From the NCBI RefSeq assembly GCF_023700745.1, contig NZ_JAMPYG010000012.1, positions 34,939 to 98,938 on the forward strand: DNA of 64,000 nt, given 5' to 3'. The position numbers and the translations under genes were made by a program. Below are positions 26,542-36,913 of the stretch, piece after piece (within the stretch, counting starts at the first letter, position 1; every line of letters begins with the position of its first letter). The stretch comes from Rhodoferax sp. (lineage in GTDB: Bacteria > Pseudomonadota > Gammaproteobacteria > Burkholderiales > Burkholderiaceae_C). Below the pieces are notes generated by a model. It was not told the DNA's origin. It saw nothing but the letters and a program-made list of their open reading frames with translations, and ran no database searches.

Positions 26542-27837
26542 ATGACCCACCACGTCATCCTTGGTGCTGGCCCGGCCGGCGTTATTGCCGCCGAGACCAT
26601 CCGCAAACAGGCCCCGCTGGACAGCATCACGATCATCGGGGATGAACCCGAGCCGGCTTATTCACGCATGGCCATTCCCTATCTGTTGATGGGCAACATC
26701 GACGAGGCCGGCACCTACCTGCGCAAGAGCCCGACCCACTTCGACGACTTGAACATACAAGTGCGTGTGGCGCACGTCCAGTCTGTGCATGCAGACACCA
26801 AAACCGTGGTGCTTGACGGCGGTGAGACGGTTCAGTTTGATACCTTGCTGGTGGCGACGGGCTCGCGCCCCGTGACGCCACCCATTCCTGGCATCAAGTC
26901 GGAAGGGGTGCACCGGTGCTGGACGCTGGCCGACGCGCGCGCCATTGCCGCGCTGGCCCAGCCGGGTGCCCGTGTCCTGCAGCTCGGGGCAGGCTTCATT
27001 GGTTGCATCATCATGGAAGCGCTGGCCGCACGCGGCGTGAAACTGAGCGTGGTCGAGATGGGCGACCGCATGGTGCCGCGCATGATGGGCCCCACCGCCG
27101 GCGGCATGATCCGCGACTGGTGCGAGACCAAGGGTGTGGAAGTCTTTACCAGCACCAAGGTCGAGTCGATTGAGCCCGGAGCGCCCTTGACGGTCAAGCT
27201 GTCGAATGGCCAGACCATGCAGGCCGACCTGGTGATCAGCGCTGCCGGAGTGCGCCCAGCCATTGGTTATCTGGAAAATTCAGGTATCACCTGCCTGCTG
27301 GGCGTGCTGACCGACGAACACCTGCAAAGCAATGTGCCGGGCATTTATGCTGCCGGCGACTGCGCTGAAGCGCTGGACAAGGTGTCAGGCAAGATGATTG
27401 TCAGCGCCATCCAGCCCAATGCCGCCGAGCAGGCCCGCATTGCCGGCATGAACATGGTGGCGTTCGCGCGCGGGCAGGTCCCCAGCGCCAAGCTGAAGGG
27501 CGTCACCCAAATCAACGTGCTCGACACCCTGGGCTTGATCTCGGCCAGTTTTGGCGATTGGGAGGGTGTGCCTGGGGGCGCGCATGTCGAGTTGACCGAC
27601 AAGGTCGCCGGACGCCATTTGAGCCTGCAGTTCAAGGATGACGTGCTGGTGGGCTGCAACAGCGTGGGTTGGACCGAGCACGTGGGCGTGATGCGCGGTC
27701 TGGTCGAGGGCCAGATCAAACTGGGTGACTGGGCGAATACCCTGAAGCAGGACCCGACCCGCCTGATGGAAGCCTACCTGGCTGCGGCGCAAGGGCAAAG
27801 CGACTGGTCGGGTGCAGCCGATGCGCGCAGACGCTAA
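26542..27837 (+). CDS. aorC: Aldehyde oxidoreductase FAD subunit (NAD(P)H-linked flavoprotein)
   Basis: A 431-residue flavoprotein. The start is ATG 26542 with GGAG ten bases upstream. An upstream TTG at 26521 lies in the hairpin and adds seven residues of no homology. The N-terminus has the FAD-binding motif ILGAGPAGVIAAETI. A second nucleotide-binding loop is VLQLGAGFIGCIIMEAL (about 160-175), and a C-terminal FAD contact is YAAGDCAEALD. It resembles the NADH-linked FAD subunit of aldehyde oxidoreductase and the nitrite-reductase-type oxidoreductases, and would pass electrons from AorA to NAD. Confidence 0.85.
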   Translation: MTHHVILGAGPAGVIAAETIRKQAPLDSITIIGDEPEPAYSRMAIPYLLMGNIDEAGTYLRKSPTHFDDLNIQVRVAHVQSVHADTKTVVLDGGETVQFDTLLVATGSRPVTPPIPGIKSEGVHRCWTLADARAIAALAQPGARVLQLGAGFIGCIIMEALAARGVKLSVVEMGDRMVPRMMGPTAGGMIRDWCETKGVEVFTSTKVESIEPGAPLTVKLSNGQTMQADLVISAAGVRPAIGYLENSGITCLLGVLTDEHLQSNVPGIYAAGDCAEALDKVSGKMIVSAIQPNAAEQARIAGMNMVAFARGQVPSAKLKGVTQINVLDTLGLISASFGDWEGVPGGAHVELTDKVAGRHLSLQFKDDVLVGCNSVGWTEHVGVMRGLVEGQIKLGDWANTLKQDPTRLMEAYLAAAQGQSDWSGAADARRR

Positions 27838-27847
27838 AGTTCGCGGC

Positions 27848-28102
27848 ATGAAAATTACCCTGAAACTTTTCGCGTCACTGACCGACTACCTGCCACCCGA
27901 GTCCAAGTACACCAACATCGTGGCCCTGGACATTGCCCCCGAAACCACGATCGGTCAATTGGTGGAGCAGTACCGTTTGCCTGAAAAACTGGTGCACCTG
28001 GTGCTGGTCAACGGCCACTATATCGCGCCCGAAATGCGCGCCACACGAAACCTCGCCGAGGGCGATGTACTGGCCATCTGGCCACCCATTGCCGGCGGCT
28101 GA
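27848..28102 (+). CDS. MoaD/ThiS-like sulfur carrier protein
   Basis: An 84-residue ubiquitin-fold protein ending in the sulfur-accepting tail PIAGG. It starts at ATG 27848, ten bases after the aorC stop. Family patterns are MKITLKLFASLTDYLP at the start, and the VNGHYIAPEMRATRNLAEGDVLAIWPPIAGG region near the end. MoaD-type proteins deliver sulfur to build the pterin dithiolene. Position in the aor operon suggests a dedicated carrier for the tungsten cofactor. It is close to the protein sometimes listed as AorD; this name is not used here because it was not checked. Confidence 0.85.
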   Translation: MKITLKLFASLTDYLPPESKYTNIVALDIAPETTIGQLVEQYRLPEKLVHLVLVNGHYIAPEMRATRNLAEGDVLAIWPPIAGG

Positions 28103-28119
28103 GACACAACAAACACAGC

Positions 28120-28419
28120 ATGCAGGACTTTTATGCCGAGCGCTTCGAGCGCGAGATGGGCTGCACCGAGGCCGAGTGGCTGATGTGGCTGCCCAGGGCT
28201 ATCGGCGACCACCACTGGAAGCAGCAGGCGGACGCTGCCGGCGTGCGTATTGGCGACGGGGCGCTGGGCCTGAAGTGGCAGGCGAGCCCGCCCAGGGTGA
28301 TCGGGCTCATCAGCATCCCGGTGCTCAAGGTAAGCTTTCGCTTTGCCGGCGTGGACGAACAGGCGCGTCATGCATTCATGAAGCGTTTTGACTTGTACAT
28401 GCAGCGCGGCGGGGGCTAG
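28120..28419 (+). CDS. Small conserved protein at the end of the aor operon
   Basis: A 99-residue soluble protein starting at ATG 28120, 17 bases after the MoaD-like gene. It is rich in Trp and charged residues at first (CTEAEWLMWLPRAIGDHHW), then has an alternating hydrophobic pattern (VIGLISIPVLKVSFRFAG) and ends in GGG. No domain was recognised. It probably assists cofactor insertion or enzyme maturation, given its neighbours, but this is an inference. The operon ends before the convergent crcB gene. Confidence 0.65.
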   Translation: MQDFYAERFEREMGCTEAEWLMWLPRAIGDHHWKQQADAAGVRIGDGALGLKWQASPPRVIGLISIPVLKVSFRFAGVDEQARHAFMKRFDLYMQRGGG

Positions 28420-28454
28420 TCGCGCCAGGCAATGACTTTTTGACCTCGGGCCAA

Positions 28455-28838
28455 TCAAACGGATGAAGTGATAAAAAAGGTGACTGTCTTGATGCCCGCC
28501 AGGGTCAGCAGCAGCGAGCCAAAGAGATGCAGCGCTGCTGTGCCAAAACCCAGCCAATAGCGTTGTTGCCCCAACATGCCGACCACTTCAGCCGAATAGC
28601 TGGAGAAGGTGGTGAGTGCGCCCAGAAATCCCGTCACGATAGCCAAGCGCCAGGCCGGGTCGATATGCGGCAGGGCCTGAAACACGGCCACTGCCACCCC
28701 GATCAAATAGCCGCCAATCAGGTTGGCTGCAAGCGTCCCCATGGGAATCAACGCCCCCGGGTTAAGCCACAAGCCCAATCCCCAGCGCGCCAGCGCGCCC
28801 AGGCAGGCGCCAATACAAATTGCCAGCACGGACAGCAT
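28455..28838 (-). CDS. crcB: Fluoride ion channel CrcB (Fluc)
   Basis: A 127-residue membrane protein with four hydrophobic segments. It has the CrcB patterns ACLGALARWGLG, GTLAANLIGGYLIGV and GFLGALTTFSSYSAE. Dimers export fluoride from the cytoplasm. No fluoride riboswitch was found: the upstream comEA-like gene ends only 15 bases away. Confidence 0.93.
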   Translation of the reverse strand: MLSVLAICIGACLGALARWGLGLWLNPGALIPMGTLAANLIGGYLIGVAVAVFQALPHIDPAWRLAIVTGFLGALTTFSSYSAEVVGMLGQQRYWLGFGTAALHLFGSLLLTLAGIKTVTFFITSSV

Positions 28839-28853
28839 GCGCAGAAGTCGGGT

Positions 28854-29141
28854 TTATTTTTTGGCAGCCGGCGCGGCCTTGAAGGCGGCGCCGTTCACCG
28901 TCACGCCTTCGACAGAAAACTGGGCCGCCTTGACATCGCCAATGCCCTGCACCCGGGAAATGAAGTCGTTCCAGTCCTTGAAGACGGCCTTTTTGCGCTC
29001 AGCAAGGATTTTGCTGGAGGTGCCCGGACCGATGCCCTTGATACTGTCGAGCTCGGCCTCGGAGGCTTTGTTGATGTCGAGCGCGGCGTAACATGACAGT
29101 GCGGACAAAAAAGCGATCAGCGTGAGGAATTTCCTGAACAT
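28854..29141 (-). CDS. Exported ComEA-type helix-hairpin-helix protein
   Basis: A 95-residue protein with a signal peptide (FLTLIAFLSALSCYA, cleavage near residue 19). A helix-hairpin-helix DNA-binding motif covers LDINKASEAELDSIKGIGPG and the following KILAERK, typical of ComEA-type proteins that bind DNA in the periplasm during competence. The C-terminal KAAPAAKK tail is low complexity. It is one gene downstream of hldD and probably in the same minus-strand series. Confidence 0.85.
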   Translation of the reverse strand: MFRKFLTLIAFLSALSCYAALDINKASEAELDSIKGIGPGTSSKILAERKKAVFKDWNDFISRVQGIGDVKAAQFSVEGVTVNGAAFKAAPAAKK

Positions 29142-29168
29142 GGCCGTCTCCTTGAATGTGGTTCTGGG

Positions 29169-30188
29169 TTAGCTTTGCTGTGCCAGCCACTGCACATACC
29201 TGGCGACGCCCGTTTGTACATCCGCAAAGTCGTGATCGCAACCCGTGGCCCGCAGCGCGCCCAGGTCGGCCTGGGTATAGCACTGGTATTTGCCGCGTAG
29301 CGCATCGGGAAAGGGGATGTATTCAAGCAGGTCTTCGCTGACCAAAGCCGCGAGTGTCAGGGGCGCCTGGCCGCTGCTTTGGCGCAGCGCATTCACGACC
29401 GAGCTGGCAACGTCATTGAAAGGCTGGGCACGACCCGTGCCGAGGTTGAAAATGCCTGAAATTTCGGGATGGTCAAAGAACCACAGGTTGACCGCAACCA
29501 CGTCGTCTATGAAGACAAAATCACGCATCTGGGCCCCCGCTGCATAGCCGCCATATTCCCCAAACAGCCTGACCTTGCCATCGGCCCTGAACTGGTTGAA
29601 CTGGTGAAACGCCACGCTGGCCATGCGTCCCTTGTGCTGTTCGTGCGGGCCGTAGACATTGAAGTAGCGAAAGCCGACCACCTGCCGGGTGAGTCCGGCC
29701 AGGGCGCGTTCAAAGGTGGCACCACATTCGCGCCGCATGCGCTGGTCAAACAGCAATTTGGAGTAGCCATACACATTGAGCGGGTGCTCAAAGGCGGGCG
29801 CTTCTCGAAACGTGTCAGAGCCGCCATAAGTAGCGGCGCTTGAGGCGTAGAGCAGACGGGCGCCCCGTTTCTGGCAGCTCTGGTACAACTGCACCGAGGT
29901 GGCATAGTTGTTCTGCATCATGTACTTGCCGTTGCTTTCCATGGTGTCGCTGCAGGCGCCTTCGTGAAAAATGGCTTCCACTTTGCCGTAGACGTCGGCT
30001 TCAAATGCGTTGTAGAACACATCCGCATCCACGTAGTCGGCAATCTGCAGGTCTGCCAGGTTGCGAAACTTGTCGCCCTGGGTGAGGTCATCGACGGCAA
30101 TGATGTCGGTCAAGCCCCGTTGGTTGAGGCCCCGAATGAGGTTGGAACCAATAAAACCGGCAGCACCGGTGACAACGATTCGGGTCAT
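29169..30188 (-). CDS. hldD: ADP-glyceromanno-heptose 6-epimerase
   Basis: A 339-residue NADP-dependent SDR enzyme that epimerises ADP-D-glycero-D-manno-heptose to the L-glycero form for the lipopolysaccharide inner core. The N-terminus has the Rossmann motif [11 protein letters not shown]. Further signatures are [20 protein letters not shown] and the [10 protein letters not shown] catalytic Tyr-x3-Lys. The stop-start overlap with hldE1 upstream is ATGA, so the two heptose genes are coupled. Confidence 0.95.
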   Translation of the reverse strand: MTRIVVTGAAGFIGSNLIRGLNQRGLTDIIAVDDLTQGDKFRNLADLQIADYVDADVFYNAFEADVYGKVEAIFHEGACSDTMESNGKYMMQNNYATSVQLYQSCQKRGARLLYASSAATYGGSDTFREAPAFEHPLNVYGYSKLLFDQRMRRECGATFERALAGLTRQVVGFRYFNVYGPHEQHKGRMASVAFHQFNQFRADGKVRLFGEYGGYAAGAQMRDFVFIDDVVAVNLWFFDHPEISGIFNLGTGRAQPFNDVASSVVNALRQSSGQAPLTLAALVSEDLLEYIPFPDALRGKYQCYTQADLGALRATGCDHDFADVQTGVARYVQWLAQQS

Positions 30189-31114
30189 GCAAACAACTCC
30201 TCATAAGAAACGGTGGCGGTACCAAACTTGCCTACCACCAGGCCACCGGCCCGGTTCGCCCATGGCAAGGCCTCACGCAGGCTCATGCCTGCTGCTACCA
30301 GGGCGGCCAGTGTCGCGATGACAGTGTCGCCAGCACCGGTTACGTCAAACACTTCACGTGCCTGCGCCTTGACATCCATGCGTCCCTGGGCATCAAACAG
30401 TGTCATGCCTTCCTCACTGCGCGTCAGCAGCACAGCCTGCACACCGAGCTGTTGGCGCAGGTTCTGCACCTTGACCTGTAGGTCAGGTTCGTCTTGCCAG
30501 CCGCCAATGACTTGCTGCAACTCGATCCGGTTGGGTGTGATCACGGTGGCGTGCTGGTAGCGCGAATAATCCGAACCCTTGGGATCGATCAGGATCGGTT
30601 TGCCGGCTTTGACGGCGCGTGCAATCATGTCGCTGACATGCGCCAGGCCGCCCTTGCCATAGTCTGAAAACAGCACCGCCTGGTGGCTGGGCAAGAGTTC
30701 CAGAAAGGTGGCCGTCTGTGAGGCCAGAACCTCGCTCTCGGGTGTGTTTTCAAAGTCCAGCCGCAATAACTGCTGCTGGCGGCCGATGACCCGCAGTTTG
30801 ACCGTGGTCTTGAGTTGCGCATCGCGGCCAAAATAGGTCTGGATGCCGGTGCCGGCTACCAGCGCCTCCAGCTTGTGACTGGCTTCGTCTTCGCCCACCA
30901 CCGTGAGCAAGGAGGCCTGGGCGCCGAGGGTGACCACATTGAACGCCACATTGGCTGCGCCGCCGTTGCGTTCTTCTTCGCGCGTCACTCGCACCACCGG
31001 GACCGGGGCCTCCGGGCTGATGCGGTCCACGGCACCGTACCAGTAGCGGTCCAGCATCACGTCGCCCACCACCAGCACGCGGGCTGCGGACATATGTTCT
31101 TTGGAAATGGTCAT
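30185..31114 (-). CDS. hldE1: D-glycero-beta-D-manno-heptose-7-phosphate kinase (HldE kinase part only)
   Basis: A 309-residue PfkB-type sugar kinase starting at ATG 31114, which overlaps the lapB stop as ATGA. A longer start at 31168 would enter lapB. Family motifs are [15 protein letters not shown] and the [16 protein letters not shown] phosphate-binding site with its catalytic Asp. It phosphorylates heptose-7-phosphate at C1. The adenylyltransferase domain found in the fused HldE of enterobacteria is absent here, which matches the split forms of betaproteobacteria. The second activity must be encoded elsewhere. Confidence 0.93.
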   Translation of the reverse strand: MTISKEHMSAARVLVVGDVMLDRYWYGAVDRISPEAPVPVVRVTREEERNGGAANVAFNVVTLGAQASLLTVVGEDEASHKLEALVAGTGIQTYFGRDAQLKTTVKLRVIGRQQQLLRLDFENTPESEVLASQTATFLELLPSHQAVLFSDYGKGGLAHVSDMIARAVKAGKPILIDPKGSDYSRYQHATVITPNRIELQQVIGGWQDEPDLQVKVQNLRQQLGVQAVLLTRSEEGMTLFDAQGRMDVKAQAREVFDVTGAGDTVIATLAALVAAGMSLREALPWANRAGGLVVGKFGTATVSYEELFA

Positions 31115-32268
31115 AACTCTTCCACTCGGCGAGCGGGGTAACTGTCCCAGGTCTGGCAACCGGGACATTGCCAGAAATGTTGGGTGGCTTCAAAGCCGCA
31201 GGCGGCACAGCGGTAGCGCAGCAGAGGCCTGATGGCGTGGTCAAGTGCGCGTTGCACTTGCGGATGAAACTGTTCGTGTTCCAGCTTTTCACCCGCGATC
31301 CAGCGTGTGGCTGCCACCAGCGAAGGCTCTTTGTCCAGATGATGGGCATACCAGTCGTGGGAGCTGGTTTGCCTTGAAGGATCTGCATTTGACAGGGTGA
31401 CAATGGCCTCCAGCACGTCCAGCGCGGCCTGCTCTGCATAGAGTTGTTGCAGCCTTGCCAGGGTGACTGCGACCTTGTCGCTGCGCAGCGCCAGTTCAGC
31501 CAGCGGGGGGGCAATCAGGGGAATGGCGGCGGGAGCCCGGTCAAGCGCCTGCATCAGGGTGTCCCAGGCTTCGACAACCTGGCCCAGTTGTGCCTGCAAT
31601 TGGGCCAGGTCAAGGCGCGCCCGCGCCGCCTCAGGGGCTTTGTTGATGGCACGCTGCAGCAGTTCTTTAGCGCTTCCTGGTTGGCCCTGGGCCACTTGGG
31701 CGGCGGCTTGTTCGCACAGGTAATGCGCCAGTCTTGGTGTAAAACTGCCTTGGGCTGCATGTTCCAGTTTTTCGGCCATCAGCGCAGCCTGCGGCCAGTC
31801 CCTGCTGCGTTCGTAGTTGGCCAGCAATGCCAGACGGGCCTGGGCTTCGAAGGCGGTGCCTTCAAGCTTGAGCAAGGCAGTTTCTGCGTGGTCCAGCAAG
31901 CCGGCCTTGAGGTAGTCCAGGGCCAGCGCATGTTGCGCCCGGTGCCGGTCTGCCTGGCTGATGTCGGCGCGCGACAGCAGGTGTTGATGCACGCGCACCG
32001 CACGTTCATACTCGCCGCGACGACGAAACAGGTTGCCCAGGGCAAAGTGGAGCTCGGAAGTGTCGGGGTCGCTTTGGACGGCCTCAATGAAGGCGTCGAT
32101 GGCCTGGTCTTGCTGCTCATTGAGCAGAAAGTTGAGACCCTTGAAATAGGCTTTGGGTGCCTGGCGATTTTCCAGCCGGATTTGACGCAGATCCAGGCGT
32201 GACGCCAGCCAACCCAGCACAAAGGCCAGCGGCAGACCAAGCAAGACCCAACTCAGGTTAAATTCCAT
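31111..32268 (-). CDS. lapB: Lipopolysaccharide assembly protein LapB (YciM)
   Basis: A 385-residue membrane-anchored TPR protein. It has an N-terminal helix (LSWVLLGLPLAFVLGWL), about seven tetratricopeptide-type repeats, and a C-terminal rubredoxin-like metal-binding tail with CAACGFEATQHFWQCPGC (two CxxC pairs). LapB recruits FtsH to degrade LpxC and so limits lipid A synthesis. The start is ATG 32268, which overlaps the end of lapA by 11 bases. The pairing with lapA is conserved. Confidence 0.93.
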   Translation of the reverse strand: MEFNLSWVLLGLPLAFVLGWLASRLDLRQIRLENRQAPKAYFKGLNFLLNEQQDQAIDAFIEAVQSDPDTSELHFALGNLFRRRGEYERAVRVHQHLLSRADISQADRHRAQHALALDYLKAGLLDHAETALLKLEGTAFEAQARLALLANYERSRDWPQAALMAEKLEHAAQGSFTPRLAHYLCEQAAAQVAQGQPGSAKELLQRAINKAPEAARARLDLAQLQAQLGQVVEAWDTLMQALDRAPAAIPLIAPPLAELALRSDKVAVTLARLQQLYAEQAALDVLEAIVTLSNADPSRQTSSHDWYAHHLDKEPSLVAATRWIAGEKLEHEQFHPQVQRALDHAIRPLLRYRCAACGFEATQHFWQCPGCQTWDSYPARRVEEL

Positions 32269-32560
32269 CGGCGTAAACAGGAGGAGTGGCTGACGCAGTC
32301 GGCCCGGTGTCGGCCGGAGAAGAAGCCGCCCCCCGCTGGGCGTGGCGATGTTTCCACCACCAAGGCGCCATGCCGAGAACGCCGACCACCACGCCGATGG
32401 AGAAGGCACCCAGCACCACCAGTACCATGGGGGCAAGCCAGTAGTTACCAAAGAAGAAGTGCACCGTCGTGACTTCCTGATTGTTCAGCGCGAAGGCGAA
32501 CAGGGTAAAAAAAATGGTGATCTTGACGATCCACCTTAGTAACCACAGGATGTGTTTCAT
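32258..32560 (-). CDS. lapA: Lipopolysaccharide assembly protein LapA (DUF1049)
   Basis: A 100-residue inner-membrane protein with two hydrophobic helices (about 5-25 and 40-65) and the family pattern FALNNQEVTTVHFF. A basic stretch and a Pro/Ala-rich tail follow. It is coupled to lapB by overlap and works with it in lipopolysaccharide assembly. Start ATG 32560. Confidence 0.85.
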   Translation of the reverse strand: MKHILWLLRWIVKITIFFTLFAFALNNQEVTTVHFFFGNYWLAPMVLVVLGAFSIGVVVGVLGMAPWWWKHRHAQRGAASSPADTGPTASATPPVYADGI

Positions 32561-32629
32561 CGACGATTCCCAGAGATTGGGAAGATTCTACCGTTTGAGC
32601 TTGCCGCTGCAGGCAGCTTGTGTGCGACA

Positions 32630-32935
32630 TCAGGCCGTTGGCTGCAAGTCACTCGTGCGTTGATCCACAGCCAGACGCAAGGCTTTGCCAGGCTTGAAAT
32701 GGGGCACTTTTTTTTCAGGTATGGCCACACTTTCACCGCTGCGCGGGTTGCGTCCCATGCGGGGCGGGCGGTAGTTCACGGAAAAACTGCCGAAGCCGCG
32801 AATTTCAATGCGATGACCGCGAGCCAGGGCATCATTCATGGCTTCCAGGATGGCCTTGACCGCAAACTCGGCATCGCGCTGGGTAATCTGGCCAAATTTG
32901 GCTGCAAGTTCTTCAACGAGGTCGGAGCGGGTCAT
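32630..32935 (-). CDS. ihfB: Integration host factor beta subunit
   Basis: A 101-residue DNA-bending protein. Seen: [15 protein letters not shown] at the start, and the arm motif [27 protein letters not shown] with the intercalating Pro in the NPRSG turn. It binds with IhfA. IHF helps sigma-54 activators to contact their promoters, which is relevant to the two sigma-54 systems in this window. Confidence 0.95.
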   Translation of the reverse strand: MTRSDLVEELAAKFGQITQRDAEFAVKAILEAMNDALARGHRIEIRGFGSFSVNYRPPRMGRNPRSGESVAIPEKKVPHFKPGKALRLAVDQRTSDLQPTA

Positions 32936-32991
32936 GAAACTTATACCTTTGCGGGAAAGACCTTTAGCTCTGTCCCCAACTGATTAGAAAG

Positions 32992-33027
32992 AAAAAACGA
33001 CCGGTGCACATAGGGGCAACCGGCCGT
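32992..33027 (-). terminator. Rho-independent terminator after rpsA
   Basis: On the minus strand the arms (CG)GCCGGT and ACCGG(T)CG flank a loop of about 13 bases, followed by a run of six T. It lies about 25 bases after the rpsA stop, between rpsA and ihfB. ihfB therefore probably has its own promoter between 32936 and 32990, with some read-through. Confidence 0.65.
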
Positions 33028-33050
33028 CCATTCAGTTCAACAAAAACGTT

Positions 33051-34733
33051 TTAGTTATTGTTGTCGAGCTTGGCGCGCAACAGCGCACCCAGGCTGGTGG
33101 TCCCGGCGTTTTCACGGGCCGACTGCTGGCTCAGCGTGGCCATGGCTTCGTTCTGGTCGGCGGCATCCTTGGCCTTGATCGACAACTGGATATTGCGGGT
33201 CTTGCGATCCACATTGACCACCACAGCGGTGACTTCGTCGCCTTCCTTGAGTACGTTGCGGGCATCTTCCACGCGGTCGCGGGAAATTTCCGAGGCACGC
33301 AGGTAGCCGATGATGTCGTCGCCCAGGTCGATTTCAGCGCCCTTGGCGTCCACGGTCTTGACCTTGCCGGTCACCACAGAACCCTTGTCGTTGATCGACG
33401 AGAAGGTGGTGAACGGGTCGGAGTCGAGCTGTTTGATACCCAGGGAGATGCGTTCACGGTCGACGTCAACGGCGAGCACCAGGGCTTCCACTTCCTGGCC
33501 CTTCTTGTACTCGCGCACGGCGGTTTCGCCGGGCTCGTTCCAAGACAGGTCAGACAGGTGCACCAGGCCGTCGATGCCGGCAGCCAGACCGACGAAGACG
33601 CCGAAGTCGGTGATCGACTTGATCGGGCCCTTGACGCGGTCGCCGCGCTTGGTGTTCTGCGCAAATTCCTGCCATGGGTTGGCCTTGCACTGCTTCATGC
33701 CCAGGCTGATACGGCGCTTGTCTTCGTCGATTTCCAGCACCATGACTTCGACTTCGTCGCCCAGGGCAACGATCTTGCTCGGTGCCACGTTCTTGTTGGT
33801 CCAGTCCATTTCGGAAACGTGCACCAGGCCTTCGATACCGGGCTCGAGTTCGACGAACGCGCCGTAGTCTGCGATGTTGGTGATCTTGCCGAACATGCGG
33901 GTGCCTTGCGGGTAGCGGCGGTTGACGCCCATCCACGGGTCATCACCCATCTGCTTCAGACCCAGCGAGACACGGTTTTTCTCGGTGTCGAACTTCAGGA
34001 TCTTGGCGGTGATTTCCTGGCCAGCGGTCACCACCTCAGACGGGTGACGGACACGGCGCCAGGCCATGTCGGTGATGTGCAGCAGGCCGTCGATACCGCC
34101 CAGGTCCACAAACGCGCCGTATTCGGTGATGTTCTTGACCACGCCCTGAACGATGGCACCTTCCTTGAGGGTGTTCATCAGCTTGGAGCGCTCTTCGCCC
34201 ATGGAGGCCTCCACCACGGCGCGGCGGCTCAGCACCACGTTGTTGCGCTTGCGGTCGAGCTTGATGACCTTGAATTCCAGGGTCTTGTTCTCGTACGGCG
34301 ACAGGTCCTTGGTCGGACGGGTGTCGACCAGTGAACCGGGCAGGAAGGCGCGGATGCCGTTGACCAGCACGGTCAGGCCACCCTTGACTTTGCCACTGGT
34401 CTGACCCGTGACAAATTCGCCGGTTTCCAGCGCTTTTTCCAGGGCCATCCAGGACGCCAGACGCTTGGCCGTATCACGGCTCAGAATGGTGTCGCCGTAG
34501 CCGTTTTCGATCGAGCCAATGGCGACTGACACGAAGTCGCCAACCTGGACTTCGGTTTCGCCCTGGTCGTTCTTGAATTCTTCCAGCGGGACATAGGCTT
34601 CAGACTTGAGGCCGGCGTTGACGACCACAAAGCTGTGCTCGATACGAACCACTTCGGCAGTGATCACTTCGCCCGGGCGCATTTCTGTGCGTTGCAAGGA
34701 CTCTTCAAACAGGGCGGCAAAAGATTCAGACAT
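33051..34733 (-). CDS. rpsA: 30S ribosomal protein S1
   Basis: A 560-residue mRNA-binding ribosomal protein, the usual length. Six S1 domains can be followed as repeats of the GxVxxITDFGxFV-type motif, for example [41 protein letters not shown] and [22 protein letters not shown]. It is preceded by 155 bases that hold its promoter and leader. Confidence 0.97.
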   Translation of the reverse strand: MSESFAALFEESLQRTEMRPGEVITAEVVRIEHSFVVVNAGLKSEAYVPLEEFKNDQGETEVQVGDFVSVAIGSIENGYGDTILSRDTAKRLASWMALEKALETGEFVTGQTSGKVKGGLTVLVNGIRAFLPGSLVDTRPTKDLSPYENKTLEFKVIKLDRKRNNVVLSRRAVVEASMGEERSKLMNTLKEGAIVQGVVKNITEYGAFVDLGGIDGLLHITDMAWRRVRHPSEVVTAGQEITAKILKFDTEKNRVSLGLKQMGDDPWMGVNRRYPQGTRMFGKITNIADYGAFVELEPGIEGLVHVSEMDWTNKNVAPSKIVALGDEVEVMVLEIDEDKRRISLGMKQCKANPWQEFAQNTKRGDRVKGPIKSITDFGVFVGLAAGIDGLVHLSDLSWNEPGETAVREYKKGQEVEALVLAVDVDRERISLGIKQLDSDPFTTFSSINDKGSVVTGKVKTVDAKGAEIDLGDDIIGYLRASEISRDRVEDARNVLKEGDEVTAVVVNVDRKTRNIQLSIKAKDAADQNEAMATLSQQSARENAGTTSLGALLRAKLDNNN

Positions 34734-34888
34734 GTTTTGATGCGGTGTTAGCGCAGGTTATTTCGCGGGTTTAAGCGCGGGGTTAAGTTTTTTGAACCTC
34801 ATTCGCAATGCGCCAGTGCAGCGCGAGGGGGCGGATGAGGGCCGGTGCATTGGCCGAAACCTTTGCGGTTTTTGCCCTTCAGACAGGA

Positions 34889-36886
34889 TCAGAAAGGCTG
34901 TTTGCCTTGCCACCAACCCAACACCAGATTGACCGATTCTTCAACCGATACATGGGAGTTGTCCAGCAACTTGGCATCTGCGGCCGGCTTGAGAGGTGCA
35001 ACGCTGCGGGATGAATCCCGGGCATCACGTGCTTCCAAGTCGGCGCGAAGAGCGGCGAGTGTAATTGATTTGTCTTTTGAAATCAACTGTTTAAACCGCC
35101 TTTGCGCGCGTTGTTCGGCGCTGGCGGTTAAAAATACCTTGAGCGGGGCCTCGGGAAAAATCACGGTACCCATGTCGCGGCCATCGGCGACCAGGCCGGG
35201 CAGGCGGCGAAACCCATGCTGCAGGTCCACCAGCGCGGCGCGCACACGGGGCAGGACCGACACTTTGGAGGCATTCATGCCGGCTTCTTCGGTGCGGATG
35301 GCCTCGGAAACGTCTTCGCCCGCCAACAGTACCCGGTCCCCCGTGAATTCAAGGCGCAAGCCTTGCGCCAGCGTGGCAATGGCGTCTTCGCCGTGGGGAT
35401 CCAGCGGCAGACCGGCCTGCTTGGCAGCCAGCGCCGTGATGCGGTAGAGCGCGCCCGAATCCAGCAGGTGGTAGCCCAACTGGCTGGCCAATTGGGCCGC
35501 CAGCGTGCCTTTGCCCGAGGCCGTGGGGCCATCGACGCAAATCACGGGAATCCGGGCTGGGTCCACCAGCACCAACGAGAACAAGGCTTCAAAAAAGTCG
35601 GGAAAAGTCTTGGCAACACACTTGGGATCTTCAATGCGCACCGGCAAACCTGCCGGGTTGAAGGTGGCCAGCGCAAAACACATGGCCACGCGGTGGTCGT
35701 CATAGGTGTGGATGCTGGCGGCCTGCCAATGCGCGGGACTGGCGGGTGGTGTGACCTGGATAAAGTCGGCCCCTTCGACCACCGTCGCGCCGAGCTTGCG
35801 CAGCTCACACGCCATGGCGGCAATGCGGTCGGTTTCCTTGACGCGCCAACTGGCAATGTTGCGCAGGGTGGTGGTGCCGTCGGCATACAAAGCCATCACC
35901 GCCAGGGTCATGGCCGCATCGGGAATGTGGTTGCAATCAAGGTCGATGGCGGTGAGTGGCCAGGTACCACGCGACACTTCCAGCCAGTTGGGGCCGCTGA
36001 CCACCCGGGCGCCCATCATCCGGGCGGCCTCGATGAATCGGATGTCACCCTGAATCGAATCGGCTCCCAGGCCTTCGATGCGGATGCTGCGGTGTCCTTC
36101 AGAGGCGGTCGCGATGGCACCCAGGGCGATGAAATAGCTGGCAGAAGACGCGTCGGCTTCCACATGCACCACGCCAGGCGAGCGCAAGGCACTGCCGGCC
36201 GGGATGGTGAAGCGTTGCCAGCCTTCCCGCTGCACCTGCACGCCGAAGCGCGCCAGCAGGTTCAGCGTGATCTCGATATATGGGCGCGAGATCAGTTCAC
36301 CCACCACATCGATCACGATGTCCTGCCGTGCCACCAGTGGCAGCGCCATCAGCAGTGCGGTCAGGAACTGGCTCGACACGTCACCGCGCACCTGGATCGG
36401 GGCGTCAAGCTGGAGGCCGGGCTGGCCGATGTGCAGCGGCGGGTAGCCGTCCTTGCCCGTGTAATCGATCTGGCAACCCAACTGGCGCAGCGCAACGACG
36501 AGATCGCCAATGGGGCGTTCGTGCATGCGCGGGACGCCGTGCAGCTCAAAATCTCCCCCCATGACTGCCAGCGCGGCCGTCAAGGGGCGGATGGCGGTGC
36601 CGGCATTGCCCATGAACAGGCTGGCCTGGCGCTGGATGGGCTGTCCGCCCATGCCGTCGACGACCACCGTGTTGCCCGTCTGTTCCACCCCGCAACCGAG
36701 TGCGCGCAGGGCGTCGAGCATGATCCGGGTGTCATCCGAGTCGAGCAGGTCGTGCACGGTGGTGCGGCCCGAACTCAGTGCGGCCAGCAGCAGGACACGG
36801 TTCGAAATGCTCTTGGAGCCTGGCAGCTGGAGGGTTCCGCCAGCCGCCTGGAGCGCTGGCACGTCGAGAAACGCGGTGGTGTACAT
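34889..36886 (-). CDS. aroA-cmk: Bifunctional 3-phosphoshikimate 1-carboxyvinyltransferase / cytidylate kinase
   Basis: A 665-residue fusion. Residues 1-440 are AroA ([29 protein letters not shown], the catalytic loop [10 protein letters not shown]), which makes EPSP from shikimate-3-phosphate. Residues about 445-665 are Cmk, with the P-loop [11 protein letters not shown] and the [19 protein letters not shown] region that binds CMP. Both halves keep their active-site motifs. The fusion joins aromatic amino acid and nucleotide metabolism and is a known arrangement in Comamonadaceae. It lies between tyrA and rpsA, in the order usual for the lineage. Confidence 0.95.
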   Translation of the reverse strand: MYTTAFLDVPALQAAGGTLQLPGSKSISNRVLLLAALSSGRTTVHDLLDSDDTRIMLDALRALGCGVEQTGNTVVVDGMGGQPIQRQASLFMGNAGTAIRPLTAALAVMGGDFELHGVPRMHERPIGDLVVALRQLGCQIDYTGKDGYPPLHIGQPGLQLDAPIQVRGDVSSQFLTALLMALPLVARQDIVIDVVGELISRPYIEITLNLLARFGVQVQREGWQRFTIPAGSALRSPGVVHVEADASSASYFIALGAIATASEGHRSIRIEGLGADSIQGDIRFIEAARMMGARVVSGPNWLEVSRGTWPLTAIDLDCNHIPDAAMTLAVMALYADGTTTLRNIASWRVKETDRIAAMACELRKLGATVVEGADFIQVTPPASPAHWQAASIHTYDDHRVAMCFALATFNPAGLPVRIEDPKCVAKTFPDFFEALFSLVLVDPARIPVICVDGPTASGKGTLAAQLASQLGYHLLDSGALYRITALAAKQAGLPLDPHGEDAIATLAQGLRLEFTGDRVLLAGEDVSEAIRTEEAGMNASKVSVLPRVRAALVDLQHGFRRLPGLVADGRDMGTVIFPEAPLKVFLTASAEQRAQRRFKQLISKDKSITLAALRADLEARDARDSSRSVAPLKPAADAKLLDNSHVSVEESVNLVLGWWQGKQPF

Positions 36887-36913
36887 AGTGATGAAAAAGA
36901 CGCGGACCGGGCC

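Noticed and set aside
28839..28853. Fluoride riboswitch before crcB
   Set aside because: Only 15 bases separate the neighbouring gene from crcB, too few for the riboswitch.
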